Of a stretch of DNA of 56,137 bases, positions 27,025-34,972 are shown one piece after another (positions within the stretch are counted from its first letter, which is position 1; each line of letters begins with the position of its first letter). The translations under genes and the position numbers were made by a program. The notes under the pieces were generated by a model. It made no database searches. It saw only the letters and a list, made by a program, of their open reading frames with translations, and was not told the origin of the DNA. The DNA comes from Aeolococcus sp035552595 (GTDB lineage Bacteria > Chloroflexota > Dormibacteria > Aeolococcales > Aeolococcaceae), in assembly GCA_035552595.1 (NCBI GenBank), contig DASZKZ010000002.1, positions 1-56,137 on the forward strand. Direction: 5' to 3'.

Positions 27025-27879
27025 TCAGCCGGCGGCGGCCGTCGCGGCCGAGGCGTGGGCGTCGAGCCAGTCCGCCACATCGTCGAGGACGGTGTCACGC
27101 TCGGGCTCGTTGAAGACCTCGTGGTAGAGCCCGTCGTAGATGCGCAGCGTGTGATCCGATGACCCGGTGTGGCCGTCGACCCACCGCGCCGCCCCGGGGT
27201 CGACGAGCAGATCGACGGTTCCCTGGAGGCTGAGCAAGGGCAGGCGCAGCCGGAAGATGTCGCGCTGCACCTCCTCGATCGCCCGGAGCGTCTCGGCGCC
27301 GGTGCGGGCGCGCATCCTGCCGAGGTGGACCAGGGGATCGTCGCGATACGCTCGCACCACCGCAGGATCGCGGCTGATCGCGTCGAGGCGCAGCGACACC
27401 AGGGGGAGGTTGGCTGCCCACCGCGAGAGGAGCTGCCCGGCGCGGAGGGTGGCGGGTGACATCCGTGCCGGCGGGATCACGCTGGGCGACGAGAGGATCA
27501 GCCCGTCGAGCGCCTCCTGGTGGCGGAGCGCGTAGACGGTGGCGATGAGCCCACCGAGGCTGTGCCCGAGGAGGAAGCGCGGGCGGGGAGCGTCGGTGAG
27601 CACGCCGTTGACGTAGCCGTCGAGGTCGGTGACCCAGTCGTCGAACCGCTCCACCGCGGCGCGTCGGCCGCCGGAGAGGCCGTGGCCCCTGTGGTCGAGC
27701 GCGGCCACCAGCCAGGCGTCACGCACCAGACGCTCGGCGACGTGCGCGTAGCGTCCGCTGTGCTCGTTGATCCCGTGGACGATGGCCACCGTGCCGCGGG
27801 CGTCGCCGTCGGGGAGCCATTCCCGATGGGCGATGGGGATGCCGCGGACGCCACTGAACGTTCCCCGACGTAGCCGCAC
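27025..27879 (-). CDS. Alpha/beta hydrolase, monoacylglycerol lipase type
   Basis: 284 aa. The nucleophile elbow GHSLGG is near residues 103-108, the oxyanion loop is VHGINEHSGRY near 34-44 and the late His is in YDGLYHEVFNEPERD; TVDLLVDPG supplies the acid. HGINEHSGRY and HRGHGLSGG are typical of monoglyceride lipases. The GTG start lies 6 bases after a TACTCT hexamer. Confidence 0.9.
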   Translation of the reverse strand: MRLRRGTFSGVRGIPIAHREWLPDGDARGTVAIVHGINEHSGRYAHVAERLVRDAWLVAALDHRGHGLSGGRRAAVERFDDWVTDLDGYVNGVLTDAPRPRFLLGHSLGGLIATVYALRHQEALDGLILSSPSVIPPARMSPATLRAGQLLSRWAANLPLVSLRLDAISRDPAVVRAYRDDPLVHLGRMRARTGAETLRAIEEVQRDIFRLRLPLLSLQGTVDLLVDPGAARWVDGHTGSSDHTLRIYDGLYHEVFNEPERDTVLDDVADWLDAHASAATAAAG

Positions 27880-27885
27880 CGGTCA

Positions 27886-27891
27886 AGAGTA
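27886..27891 (-). promoter_or_regulatory. -10 hexamer TACTCT, leaderless
   Basis: On the minus strand TACTCT ends 6 bases before the GTG at 27879. Confidence 0.45.
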
Positions 27892-27921
27892 CAGGGGCGG
27901 GGCGAGCCGCCCACGCCGCGG

Positions 27922-28833
27922 TCAGGCGAGTACGGACGCCTCCTCGCGACGACCCGACGATCGTCCGGTGGCGTCGGCGCTGCGCGGCAGCCCGGTGGCG
28001 CGGAGCAGGAGCTCGTCCTTGAGCCGGTCCGGCAGCAGCCGGGAGAGGGGGATGAGCAGGCGGGCCTGGCGGCCGATCGGGTAGCGCGTGCGCGGCCGCG
28101 AGGAGAGCAGGGCATGCTCGACCGCCCTGGCCACCTCGATCGGTTCCACCCCCGTCTCGTTCTCGTGGGCGGCCATCCGGGTGGCGATCTCGACGGCCGC
28201 CCCGTAGAGGCTGTGCACCTCTGGAGGCGCGGCGCGGAGCAGCTCCGCGCCGGCGCGCAGCCCCTTGTCCCAGATCGGAGTCTTGACGGCTCCCGGCTCG
28301 ATCAGGGAGACCGAGATGCCCCAGGGGCGCAGCTCGAGCCGGAGCGCGTCACTGATGGCCTCGAGCGCGTGCTTGCTGGCGCAGTAGGGGGCGGCCATGG
28401 GCTGGGCGAGACGACCACCCAGCGAGCCCATGAAGACGATGCGCCCGCGGCTGTCCCGGAGCAGGGGCGCAAAGGCCTGGACCATGGAGACGGCCCCGAC
28501 GACGTTGATCTCGAGCTGCTCACGCCACTTCTCCAGGGGCACGAACTCCACCGGGCCGGCCACCGCGACGCCGGCATTGCTGACCACGCCGGCGAGCCGG
28601 GAGTCGCGGACCGTGTCGCCCACCTGGCGCGCCGCCTCGGCGACCTGGGCGGCGTCGGTGACGTCGAGGCGGATGGGCCGGAGGCGACCGCTGGCCTCGC
28701 GGCGGAGGGCGGCCCCGTCCTTGTCCCGGCGAACCCCAGCGAAGACGCGCAGGCCGAGCGAGTCCAGATGGAGCGCGACGGCCCGGCCGATGCCGGTGGA
28801 CGCGCCTGTGACCACCACTGCCCTGTCATCCAT
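27922..28833 (-). CDS. Short-chain dehydrogenase/reductase
   Basis: 303 aa. The cofactor motif TGASTGIG is near residues 9-16, NAG occurs in VVSNAGVAV, and the catalytic YxxxK is YCASKHALEA with Ser in FMGSLGG. The GRRDKD-type loop (GVRRDKDG) suggests NADPH. The ATG at 28833 is preferred because GGGAGG lies 7 bases upstream; the ATG at 28851 would precede that site. The C-terminal 60 residues are a basic helical tail. The substrate is unknown. Confidence 0.9.
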   Translation of the reverse strand: MDDRAVVVTGASTGIGRAVALHLDSLGLRVFAGVRRDKDGAALRREASGRLRPIRLDVTDAAQVAEAARQVGDTVRDSRLAGVVSNAGVAVAGPVEFVPLEKWREQLEINVVGAVSMVQAFAPLLRDSRGRIVFMGSLGGRLAQPMAAPYCASKHALEAISDALRLELRPWGISVSLIEPGAVKTPIWDKGLRAGAELLRAAPPEVHSLYGAAVEIATRMAAHENETGVEPIEVARAVEHALLSSRPRTRYPIGRQARLLIPLSRLLPDRLKDELLLRATGLPRSADATGRSSGRREEASVLA

Positions 28834-28905
28834 GCCGTGTCCTCCCGTCATTCTCGAGGGCCCTCGATCGCCGTCGGGTCGCGTCGCCTTCCTGGCGGGC
28901 GGAGG

Positions 28906-29373
28906 TCAGAGCTGTGGGGCGCTCGTCCGCGGGCTGGCGGTGATCCGCACCAGCTTGACCACGATCCATGCCGCCACGGCGTAGATCAGGACCGCGAGGA
29001 CGTCGGCCCAGCGGAAGACAGAGAGCCCCCTGTTGGCGACGGTGGTGTTGAAGATGCCATCGAAGGGAGAGCCCAACCAGCCTCCCAGGCGGTAGATGTA
29101 GTGGGCGAAGCCGGTGTTGTTGGCGGGGATCGCCCGGAACACGAAGTCGAGCGCGAGGATGAGATCGATGACGCCCGCGATCAGCCACACCAGCTGGATG
29201 AGCCGGTACCCGACCGGGTAGACGGCGACGCGGCTGGTGTAGACGCCGGCGCCGGCCACCGGGGCGGCGGCCGGGGCCACGGGCTGGCGGGTGCCGACCA
29301 GGGGGGTCGTGCCCGGCTGTTCGACCACGCCGGGGCTGGTGGCAACCCTCTCGTCACGAACGGTGGGGTCCAT
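28906..29373 (-). CDS. YggT-like membrane protein
   Basis: 155 aa. A Pro/Ala/Val-rich cytosolic N-terminus (residues 1-50) precedes two hydrophobic regions: YRLIQLVWLIAGVIDLILAL and VLAVLIYAVAAWIVVKLVRI, separated by a loop containing GGWLGSPFDGIF. This two-helix-pair pattern with a P-F-D loop resembles the YGGT family (membrane proteins of unclear role). A consensus AGGAGG lies 9 bases before the ATG, and TAGAGT at 29468-29473 on this strand may be its -10 with a 90-base leader. Confidence 0.75.
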   Translation of the reverse strand: MDPTVRDERVATSPGVVEQPGTTPLVGTRQPVAPAAAPVAGAGVYTSRVAVYPVGYRLIQLVWLIAGVIDLILALDFVFRAIPANNTGFAHYIYRLGGWLGSPFDGIFNTTVANRGLSVFRWADVLAVLIYAVAAWIVVKLVRITASPRTSAPQL

Positions 29374-29517
29374 CTCTGATCACCTCCTGCCGTGGGGCAC
29401 AACTCGGCGGCAAAGCCCGCGCCCCTTCCCGCCGAGGCTGCACATGACAACCCGGCTATCAGTATTCACTCTAGCGGATCCCTGGCTGAATTGCCACCCG
29501 GCGGCCCCGACGAGAGG

Positions 29518-30468
29518 TCAGGCCGCCCCTTCCTGAGGGTCCAGCCGGCCCTCCGCGCGGGCCAGGGCGAAGTCGTGCACCGGCGAGACCTTGAGCCGGC
29601 GTGGGAGGGCGATGCGGCCGCTGCGCAGCCCCAACGACATGGCGGCGTGGGCGGCCGCGTGGGCGGGCGTCCAGCTGAGGCCGTAGGCGCGCCGGACGGG
29701 GGGCGGCAGCAGCCCGACCGTGGCGAAGGTCACCACAGCCCATCCCGGCCGCATCGCCGCCGACGACACCGGGGGCCGGAGCACCGTCTGGGCCACCAGC
29801 CGCGAGCCGGCGCCGGGGAGGGCCTGGCCCGATCGCGCCTCCTGCCGGCGGGCGACGTACTCCCGGAGCGCGGCCCGGCCCTGCCACAGCGACGCGTGCG
29901 GCACGCCCATGAGGTCCGCCACGGCCTCCCACTCGCGCACGAACCGATCGGCGTCCGCCTCGCTGAGGCCCCCCACGAACGCGTCGTGGGTGACCAGCAT
30001 GGTGTCGACGAAGGTGGCGTGCACCCAACGCAGGAGCTCCCGGTCGCGACCGCTGTAGGCGGTTCCGCCCGGGACCGTGCGAGTGCCGTGCGCATGCTTC
30101 AGCCGGCCCTCCACCGAGCCGTGCAGGCGGTTGACGTGGCGGCTGGCGCGGCGGGCTTCAGCGGTGGTGCCGAAGCACACGGTGGTCACCCATTCCACGG
30201 TGCGCTCGAGGCGACCGTAGGGGTCGGTGGCGTAGGTGCTGTGCTCGATCGCCCCTTCCGCCACCAGCGGATGGGCCGCCTGCATGAGCAGAGCACGGCC
30301 GGCGCCGAGCATCAGCACCGGCTCGGCCATCACCCGCCAGGTCACCGAGCCGGGCCCGAAGAGCCCGCCGTCGGGGGCGGGGTCGCGAATCGGCAGGCCG
30401 CGCCGCGAGGAGGGCACCAGGGTCCGGACGGCCGCCGCCAGATCGGCGGACCCGGGGATGCGCATCAC
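29518..30468 (-). CDS. MpaB/DUF2236 family oxygenase
   Basis: 316 aa helical protein. GGLFGPGSVTWRV opens the domain; the conserved histidines are in LLMQAAHPLVAEG and RWVHATFVDTMLVTHDAF. This pattern belongs to the DUF2236 family, which includes the ER oxygenase MpaB and latex-clearing protein and is heme-binding. The substrate is unknown. GTG at 30468 lies 6 bases after TATGAT; ATG at 30465 is equally possible. Confidence 0.87.
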   Translation of the reverse strand: MMRIPGSADLAAAVRTLVPSSRRGLPIRDPAPDGGLFGPGSVTWRVMAEPVLMLGAGRALLMQAAHPLVAEGAIEHSTYATDPYGRLERTVEWVTTVCFGTTAEARRASRHVNRLHGSVEGRLKHAHGTRTVPGGTAYSGRDRELLRWVHATFVDTMLVTHDAFVGGLSEADADRFVREWEAVADLMGVPHASLWQGRAALREYVARRQEARSGQALPGAGSRLVAQTVLRPPVSSAAMRPGWAVVTFATVGLLPPPVRRAYGLSWTPAHAAAHAAMSLGLRSGRIALPRRLKVSPVHDFALARAEGRLDPQEGAA

Positions 30469-30474
30469 AGCTCG

Positions 30475-30480
30475 ATCATA
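30475..30480 (-). promoter_or_regulatory. -10 hexamer TATGAT, leaderless
   Basis: On the minus strand TATGAT ends 6 bases before the GTG at 30468. Confidence 0.5.
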
Positions 30481-30565
30481 GGAGCAGCGGTCGGTTGGTC
30501 CGTCCCGTTCGATCCAGACCGCAACACCGCGACGGAGCCCGGGCCGTGGCGGCGGAGCCCTCGGC

Positions 30566-30571
30566 TACCAT
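30566..30571 (+). promoter_or_regulatory. -10 hexamer TACCAT, leaderless
   Basis: TACCAT ends 8 bases before the GTG at 30580. Confidence 0.4.
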
Positions 30572-30579
30572 CGAGCGAC

Positions 30580-31305
30580 GTGCCCGACACCGAGAACGAC
30601 GCCGCCCAGCGCATCCTCATCGTCGTCGCCCACCCCGACGATTGTGATTTCGGCTGCGCGGGCAGCACCGCGCGGTGGACGTCGGAGGGCCGCGCCGTCT
30701 CCTACTGCATCGTCACCGACGGCGACGCCGGTGGCTCGGACCGCAGCGCCACGCGCGCTGAGGTGGCCCAGCTGCGCCGCCGCGAGCAGACGGCGGCGGC
30801 GGCGGTGGTCGGGGTCACGGACATCGCCTTTCTCGGGTATCCCGACGGCCGCCTGCAGCCCACCATCGAGCTCCGTCGTGACATCACCCGCGTGATCCGC
30901 CAGCGCCGGCCCGACCGGGTGGTCACCCAGTCACCGGAGCGCAACTACCAGCGCGTCTTCGCCAGCCATCCCGACCACCTGGCGGCCGGCGAAGCGGCGC
31001 TCTGCGCGGTGTACCCCGACTCGCGCAACCCCTTCGCACACATGGAGCTGCTCGAGCAGGAGGGCCTCGAGCCTCACACCGTCGCTGAGGTCTACCTCAT
31101 GGCCATGGCCCAGGGCGACACCGTCGTCGACATCACGGAGACGGTGGACCGCAAGCTGGAGGCGCTCAGCCGCCACGCCAGCCAGTACGACAACTGGGAG
31201 GAGCTCGCCGAGCGGATTCGCGGCTGGGCCCGGCTCAACGCGGAGACCAACGGGCTCGGTGAGGGGCGCAGCGCGGAGTCCTTCCTGCGCGTTCCCACCG
31301 GCTGA
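30580..31305 (+). CDS. PIG-L/LmbE family deacetylase
   Basis: 241 aa zinc-dependent N-deacetylase fold. The metal-binding motif AHPDDCDFGCAG is near residues 17-28 (Asp in place of the usual Glu), and SHPDHLAAGEAAL carries the second His pair. The family includes the mycothiol enzymes MshB and Mca; nothing here distinguishes them from generic sugar deacetylases. The GTG start is fixed by the leaderless promoter; the 1.2-kb upstream open frame is a shadow of the opposite strand. The next gene begins 13 bases downstream. Confidence 0.88.
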   Translation: MPDTENDAAQRILIVVAHPDDCDFGCAGSTARWTSEGRAVSYCIVTDGDAGGSDRSATRAEVAQLRRREQTAAAAVVGVTDIAFLGYPDGRLQPTIELRRDITRVIRQRRPDRVVTQSPERNYQRVFASHPDHLAAGEAALCAVYPDSRNPFAHMELLEQEGLEPHTVAEVYLMAMAQGDTVVDITETVDRKLEALSRHASQYDNWEELAERIRGWARLNAETNGLGEGRSAESFLRVPTG

Positions 31306-31318
31306 TGGAGGGGAACCG

Positions 31319-31642
31319 ATGCAGCTGACCGCCCCGGTGGCGCTCGCGGGCGCCGCCGACACCGCCATCTTCCTGGCGCAGCGCCCTCAGCTGTTCAGCG
31401 AGGCGCGCGGACGCGCACTGGGCAGCGCCGCCTTCGCGGGCCTCTGGCTGGCGCTGGCGACCAGCTCGGCGGCGCAGCGGTCCAAGCCGGGTGCCGCCAC
31501 CGTGGCTCTGGCCGGCACAGTGGCAGCGGGCAACGCCGCCATGCTGGCGATCCACCTGCGCCATCGCGTCGCCGGCCCGCGGGTCTTGGCCGGCGCCGCT
31601 CTCAGCGCGGTCGCGCTCGCCGACGTGCTTCGCCGCCGCTGA
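31319..31642 (+). CDS. Small hydrophobic membrane protein, unknown
   Basis: 107 aa with three to four Ala-rich hydrophobic segments (LTAPVALAGAADTAIFLA, SAAFAGLWLALATSSA, AATVALAGTVAAGNAAML, AGAALSAVALADVL). No family is recognised. A ribosome site GGAGGGG lies 6 bases before the ATG, so it is translated from the PIG-L transcript. Confidence 0.65.
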   Translation: MQLTAPVALAGAADTAIFLAQRPQLFSEARGRALGSAAFAGLWLALATSSAAQRSKPGAATVALAGTVAAGNAAMLAIHLRHRVAGPRVLAGAALSAVALADVLRRR

Positions 31643-31658
31643 CCCTGCCGCCTCAGCG
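31637..31658. terminator. Bidirectional hairpin containing both stop codons
   Basis: CGCTGA at 31637-31642 pairs with TCAGCG at 31653-31658 around a 10-base loop. The two stops of the convergent genes form the base of the arms. Confidence 0.4.
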
Positions 31659-33104
31659 CGACGCCGCCACCCTCAGGGTGCACGGCGCGGGGCCGCTCAC
31701 CGAGACGGTCAGCCGCGCCTGAGCGCCGTCCCACCGCGACGTGGTGCGGCAGCTCCCCGTCAGCACCGGCGGGGCGGTGGTCAGCGACGGCCAGGCGATG
31801 TCGATCTCTCCGCCCACGCTGGTGGCGTCCACGGTGACCGTCAGCGCTCGGTGGACGCCGGTCGCGCCGCCGGCGTGCACGCCGCTCGGCGCCGCCGCGA
31901 GGTAGGGGCGGGCCAGGTGGGCGAGAAGGGTCGTGTCGGTGTGGCCGGCGCTGTCGCGGACGCCCCAGGCGGAATCCTCGCGCCATTGCCACCACGCCCA
32001 GCCGGCACCGGCGGCGTCGTAGGCGTTGAGCGCGTCGTCGATCCACGATGCCGCCTTGGCCTGGGTGGAGGGCATCCCCCATTCCCCCACCCAGAGCGCC
32101 GCGGGGACGCGCGCGGCCTCCGCTGCGCCCTGGGCGACGTGGTCGTCGAGCGGCTGCGCGTTGCCGTCGAAGGTGGGCGGCACCAGAGACCCGGTGTACT
32201 CGTGGGGCGAGTAGACGAGGTTGTTCGCCCGGAGAGGCACGACGGTGGTGCCGAAGTCGCCGAACAGCTGGCCCTCGACGATGGAGAGGTGGTTGGGGTC
32301 GACCGCCCCGACGGCGTCGATGGTGCGCGCGTAGAGCGGCCACATGAAGTCGCGCTCGAAGCGCACCGGCGGCAGGGGGAGCGCATGCGGTTCGTTGTAG
32401 AGGTCGTAGCCGGCGACGCCGCTGTCGTCGCGGAAGCGCCGCGCCAGCACCTGCCACGCCTCCATGAAGTCGCCCTGCCAGTCCGGCGACAGCCAGAAGT
32501 AGGTGGTGGCGGCATTGACCGCCGGCGAGAGGTGGCGCTGCCAGTCGCCGAGGCCGCTGATGTGGAGGTCGGGCAGCAGCGGCACCGCGGCCCAGGCCGG
32601 GGCCCCCGAGCCGCCGAAGGCGGCGCTCCAGTCGAGGAAATGCATGTCGAGGACGACGTAGAGGTGATGGCTGTTGAGCATGCGCACGGTGCTGTCGATG
32701 GCGCTGAGATAGGCGGTGTCCCACCGGCCTCGCTGCGGTTCGAGGCGACCCCAGGACACCGCCAGGCGGACCACGTCGAAGCCACCCCGCTCCATCATCG
32801 CGGCATCGCCGTCGTCGAGCGGAGAGCGGAGCACGGTCGACTCCAGCAGTGTCGACGTGTTGAAGCCGCGCAGCAGCACGGTGCGCCCCGACTCGTCGAC
32901 GATGCGCCGCTCTCGGACCGAGAGCCAGGGGAGTTCCCACGTCGCCGCGGGCCGGTCGGTGGGCCGGACGGTGGTGGTGAGCGCGGCAACGGGCATCTCG
33001 AACCAGATCAGCGATGCCACCAGCGCCAGCAGCACCGCCGCCGCCGCCCGCGGTCCATGCGCGCGCTCCCCGCGACGCCGCCGGCGCGGCGGCAGAGTTC
33101 TCAC
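31653..33104 (-). CDS. Glycoside hydrolase family 5-type enzyme (endoglycoceramidase/cellulase-like), exported
   Basis: 483 aa from GTG 33104. A very basic N-terminus with one hydrophobic helix (VLLALVASLIWFEM) acts as signal or anchor. The barrel has LRGFNTSTL, the acid/base Glu near residue 238 in DLYNEPHA and the nucleophile Glu near 341 in WVGEWGMP; HEYTGS lies between them. A C-terminal beta domain (residues about 390-483) follows. The NEP plus late GEWG pattern fits GH5 endoglycoceramidase-like enzymes. The reading frame opens at 33170, but bases 33139-33174 are the promoter and operator of the divergent MarR gene, so an internal start is chosen. Confidence 0.85.
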   Translation of the reverse strand: MRTLPPRRRRRGERAHGPRAAAAVLLALVASLIWFEMPVAALTTTVRPTDRPAATWELPWLSVRERRIVDESGRTVLLRGFNTSTLLESTVLRSPLDDGDAAMMERGGFDVVRLAVSWGRLEPQRGRWDTAYLSAIDSTVRMLNSHHLYVVLDMHFLDWSAAFGGSGAPAWAAVPLLPDLHISGLGDWQRHLSPAVNAATTYFWLSPDWQGDFMEAWQVLARRFRDDSGVAGYDLYNEPHALPLPPVRFERDFMWPLYARTIDAVGAVDPNHLSIVEGQLFGDFGTTVVPLRANNLVYSPHEYTGSLVPPTFDGNAQPLDDHVAQGAAEAARVPAALWVGEWGMPSTQAKAASWIDDALNAYDAAGAGWAWWQWREDSAWGVRDSAGHTDTTLLAHLARPYLAAAPSGVHAGGATGVHRALTVTVDATSVGGEIDIAWPSLTTAPPVLTGSCRTTSRWDGAQARLTVSVSGPAPCTLRVAASR

Positions 33105-33138
33105 CGTCGCATGGTCGCACCGCGCGAGCCCGCCGAGG

Positions 33139-33167
33139 TTGCCAACAACATAGTTAGCCTCTATAAT
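33139..33167 (+). promoter_or_regulatory. Near-consensus sigma-70 promoter of the MarR-MFS operon
   Basis: TTGCCA (33139-33144), a 17-base spacer and TATAAT (33162-33167). TATAAT ends 8 bases before the ATG at 33176, so the transcript is leaderless. It is the only promoter here with both boxes clear, and it sits in an unusually AT-rich patch. Confidence 0.75.
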
Positions 33168-33174
33168 CATATTG
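33146..33174. promoter_or_regulatory. Candidate MarR operator
   Basis: The half-site CAACATAGTTA (33146-33156) and the inverted half-site TAATCATATTG (33164-33174) match at 8 of 11 positions around a 7-base centre. The repeat covers the spacer and -10, so binding would block RNA polymerase; autoregulation by the adjacent MarR protein is the natural reading (inference). Confidence 0.55.
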
Positions 33175-33175
33175 C

Positions 33176-33655
33176 ATGGTGAATGAGCTGGCGATCGGCG
33201 ACGGGGCGTCCGGGAGCGCGCCTGCGCCGGACCCGGTGGCGGTGGCCAACCGGCTGCGCCCGGTCCTCATCCATCTCAACCGCCACCTGCGCCGCGAGCT
33301 CCACGCCCTCGGCATCGGGGGCAGCCAGGTGTCACTCCTCACCTCCATCCACGCCACCCCCGGTGTCGGGGTGGGCGACCTCGCCGCCCGTGAAGGGACC
33401 TCCGCGCCGTCGGTGAGCAGCCACATCGACCGCCTCGAAGCGTCCGGGCTGGTCACCCGCACCCGTGGTGACGGGCCCGACCGGCGCCGGGTCGGGCTCA
33501 CCTGCACGACCGAGGGCGCGCGCGTCCTCCGCGCGGTGCGCTCCCGGCGCACCGCCTGGCTGGCGGCGCGGCTTCGCGACCTGCCGCCCGATCAGCTGCG
33601 CGCCATCGATTCCGCCCTCGAGGGGCTCAGCGCCCTGGTGGAGCGGCAGCCGTGA
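33176..33655 (+). CDS. MarR family transcriptional regulator
   Basis: 159 aa. The winged helix is clear: VGDLAAREGTSAPSVSSHIDRLEASGLV (in segments), then the wing RTRGDGPDRRRVGLT. N- and C-terminal helices form the dimer interface. Its GTGA overlap with the MFS gene and the inverted repeat over its own promoter indicate a drug- or metabolite-responsive repressor of the exporter. Confidence 0.92.
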   Translation: MVNELAIGDGASGSAPAPDPVAVANRLRPVLIHLNRHLRRELHALGIGGSQVSLLTSIHATPGVGVGDLAAREGTSAPSVSSHIDRLEASGLVTRTRGDGPDRRRVGLTCTTEGARVLRAVRSRRTAWLAARLRDLPPDQLRAIDSALEGLSALVERQP

Positions 33656-34950
33656 GCGTCGCCACCGCCGGCTCGCGGACCTTCGCCTCGCTGACCCGCC
33701 ACCGCAACTACCGCCTCTACTTCGGCGGGCAGGTGGTCTCGGTCAGCGGCACCTGGATGCAGAACGTCGCCCAGGCGTGGTTCATCCTTCAGCTCACCCA
33801 CGGCTCGGCGCTGGCGGTGGGGGCGCTCTCGGTCTGCCAGTTCGGTCCCTACGCGCTGCTCGGCCTCTTCGGAGGCTCGCTCGCCGACCGCCTCAACGCC
33901 CGACGGACGCTGCTGTTCACGCAAGCGGCATCCATGGCCGTGGCCGCCGCTCTCGCCGGGCTGGCCCTCACCCACAGCGCCCAGGTGTGGGAGGTGTTCC
34001 TGCTGGCCACCGCCACCGGGTCCGTGCTGATCCTGGACACCCCGGTGCGACAGGCGTTCACCATCCAGATGGTCGGTCGCTCCGAGCTGCCCAACGCCAT
34101 CGCTCTCAACTCCAGCCTCTTCAACGGCTCGCGCGTGTTCGGCCCGGCCATCGCCGGCGTCCTCATCGCCACCACCGGCGTCGGCATCTGCTTCCTGATC
34201 AACGCCGTCAGCTATCTCGCCGTGGTGGGTGCGCTGCTGCTGATGCGCGAGAGCGAGCTGCACCCCATCAACCGCGGCGGCTCCAGGCCGAAGCTCCTGC
34301 GCGGCATCGGGGAGGGCCTGAGCTACGCCTGGCGGACCCCGACGGTGCGCCTGGTGCTGCTGCTCATGCTGGCCGTCTCCACGCTGGCCATCAACTTCAA
34401 CGTCCTGCTCCCGGTGCTGGCGGCCCACACGCTGAGCTCCGGGCCCGAGGTCTTCGGGCTGCTGAGCGCCAGCTTCGGCGTCGGCGCCCTGGCCGGCGCC
34501 CTCACCTCGGCGGCGCTGTCCCGCGCCAGCCTCACGGCGCTGCTCATCGGCGCCGCCGGCTTCGGTGCCTCGCTGCTCCTCCTGGCGCCGCAGCGCACAG
34601 TCTGGGGGGCATGCGCGGTGCTGGTGCTCACCGGGGTGAGCTTCTCCCTGTACGGCTCGCAGAGCAACTCCTCGTTGCAGATGGTGGTTCCCGACCGGCT
34701 CCGCGGCCGCGTGCTCTCTCTCTACGGGTACGTGTTCTTCGGCACGGCGCCACTGGGTGGCCTCTTCACCGGCTGGATCTGCGGGCGCTTCGGCACCTGG
34801 CTGTACCTCCTCATCGTGGGCGGGGTCAGCGTCGTCGCCGCCGCGGTCGGGGTGATCACGGTGCGCATGCGCAAGGCGGCGCTGCCCGAGCGCCCGGGGC
34901 GACCGGGCCTGGGAGGCCCCGACGCGAGTACGGTTACCGCCCGAGAGTGA
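33652..34950 (+). CDS. MFS exporter, EntS/MFS_3 type
   Basis: 432 aa with 12 predicted helices. The opening FASLTRHRNYRLYFGGQVVSV (residues about 10-30) and the QNVAQAWFILQLT segment are typical of the MFS_3 subfamily (EntS-like). GGSLADRLNARR is the loop 2-3 motif. The GTG start overlaps the MarR stop, so both are made from the same leaderless transcript. The exported compound is unknown. Confidence 0.9.
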   Translation: MSVATAGSRTFASLTRHRNYRLYFGGQVVSVSGTWMQNVAQAWFILQLTHGSALAVGALSVCQFGPYALLGLFGGSLADRLNARRTLLFTQAASMAVAAALAGLALTHSAQVWEVFLLATATGSVLILDTPVRQAFTIQMVGRSELPNAIALNSSLFNGSRVFGPAIAGVLIATTGVGICFLINAVSYLAVVGALLLMRESELHPINRGGSRPKLLRGIGEGLSYAWRTPTVRLVLLLMLAVSTLAINFNVLLPVLAAHTLSSGPEVFGLLSASFGVGALAGALTSAALSRASLTALLIGAAGFGASLLLLAPQRTVWGACAVLVLTGVSFSLYGSQSNSSLQMVVPDRLRGRVLSLYGYVFFGTAPLGGLFTGWICGRFGTWLYLLIVGGVSVVAAAVGVITVRMRKAALPERPGRPGLGGPDASTVTARE

Positions 34951-34972
34951 GAGCGCGGAAGGAGGCGCGGTG

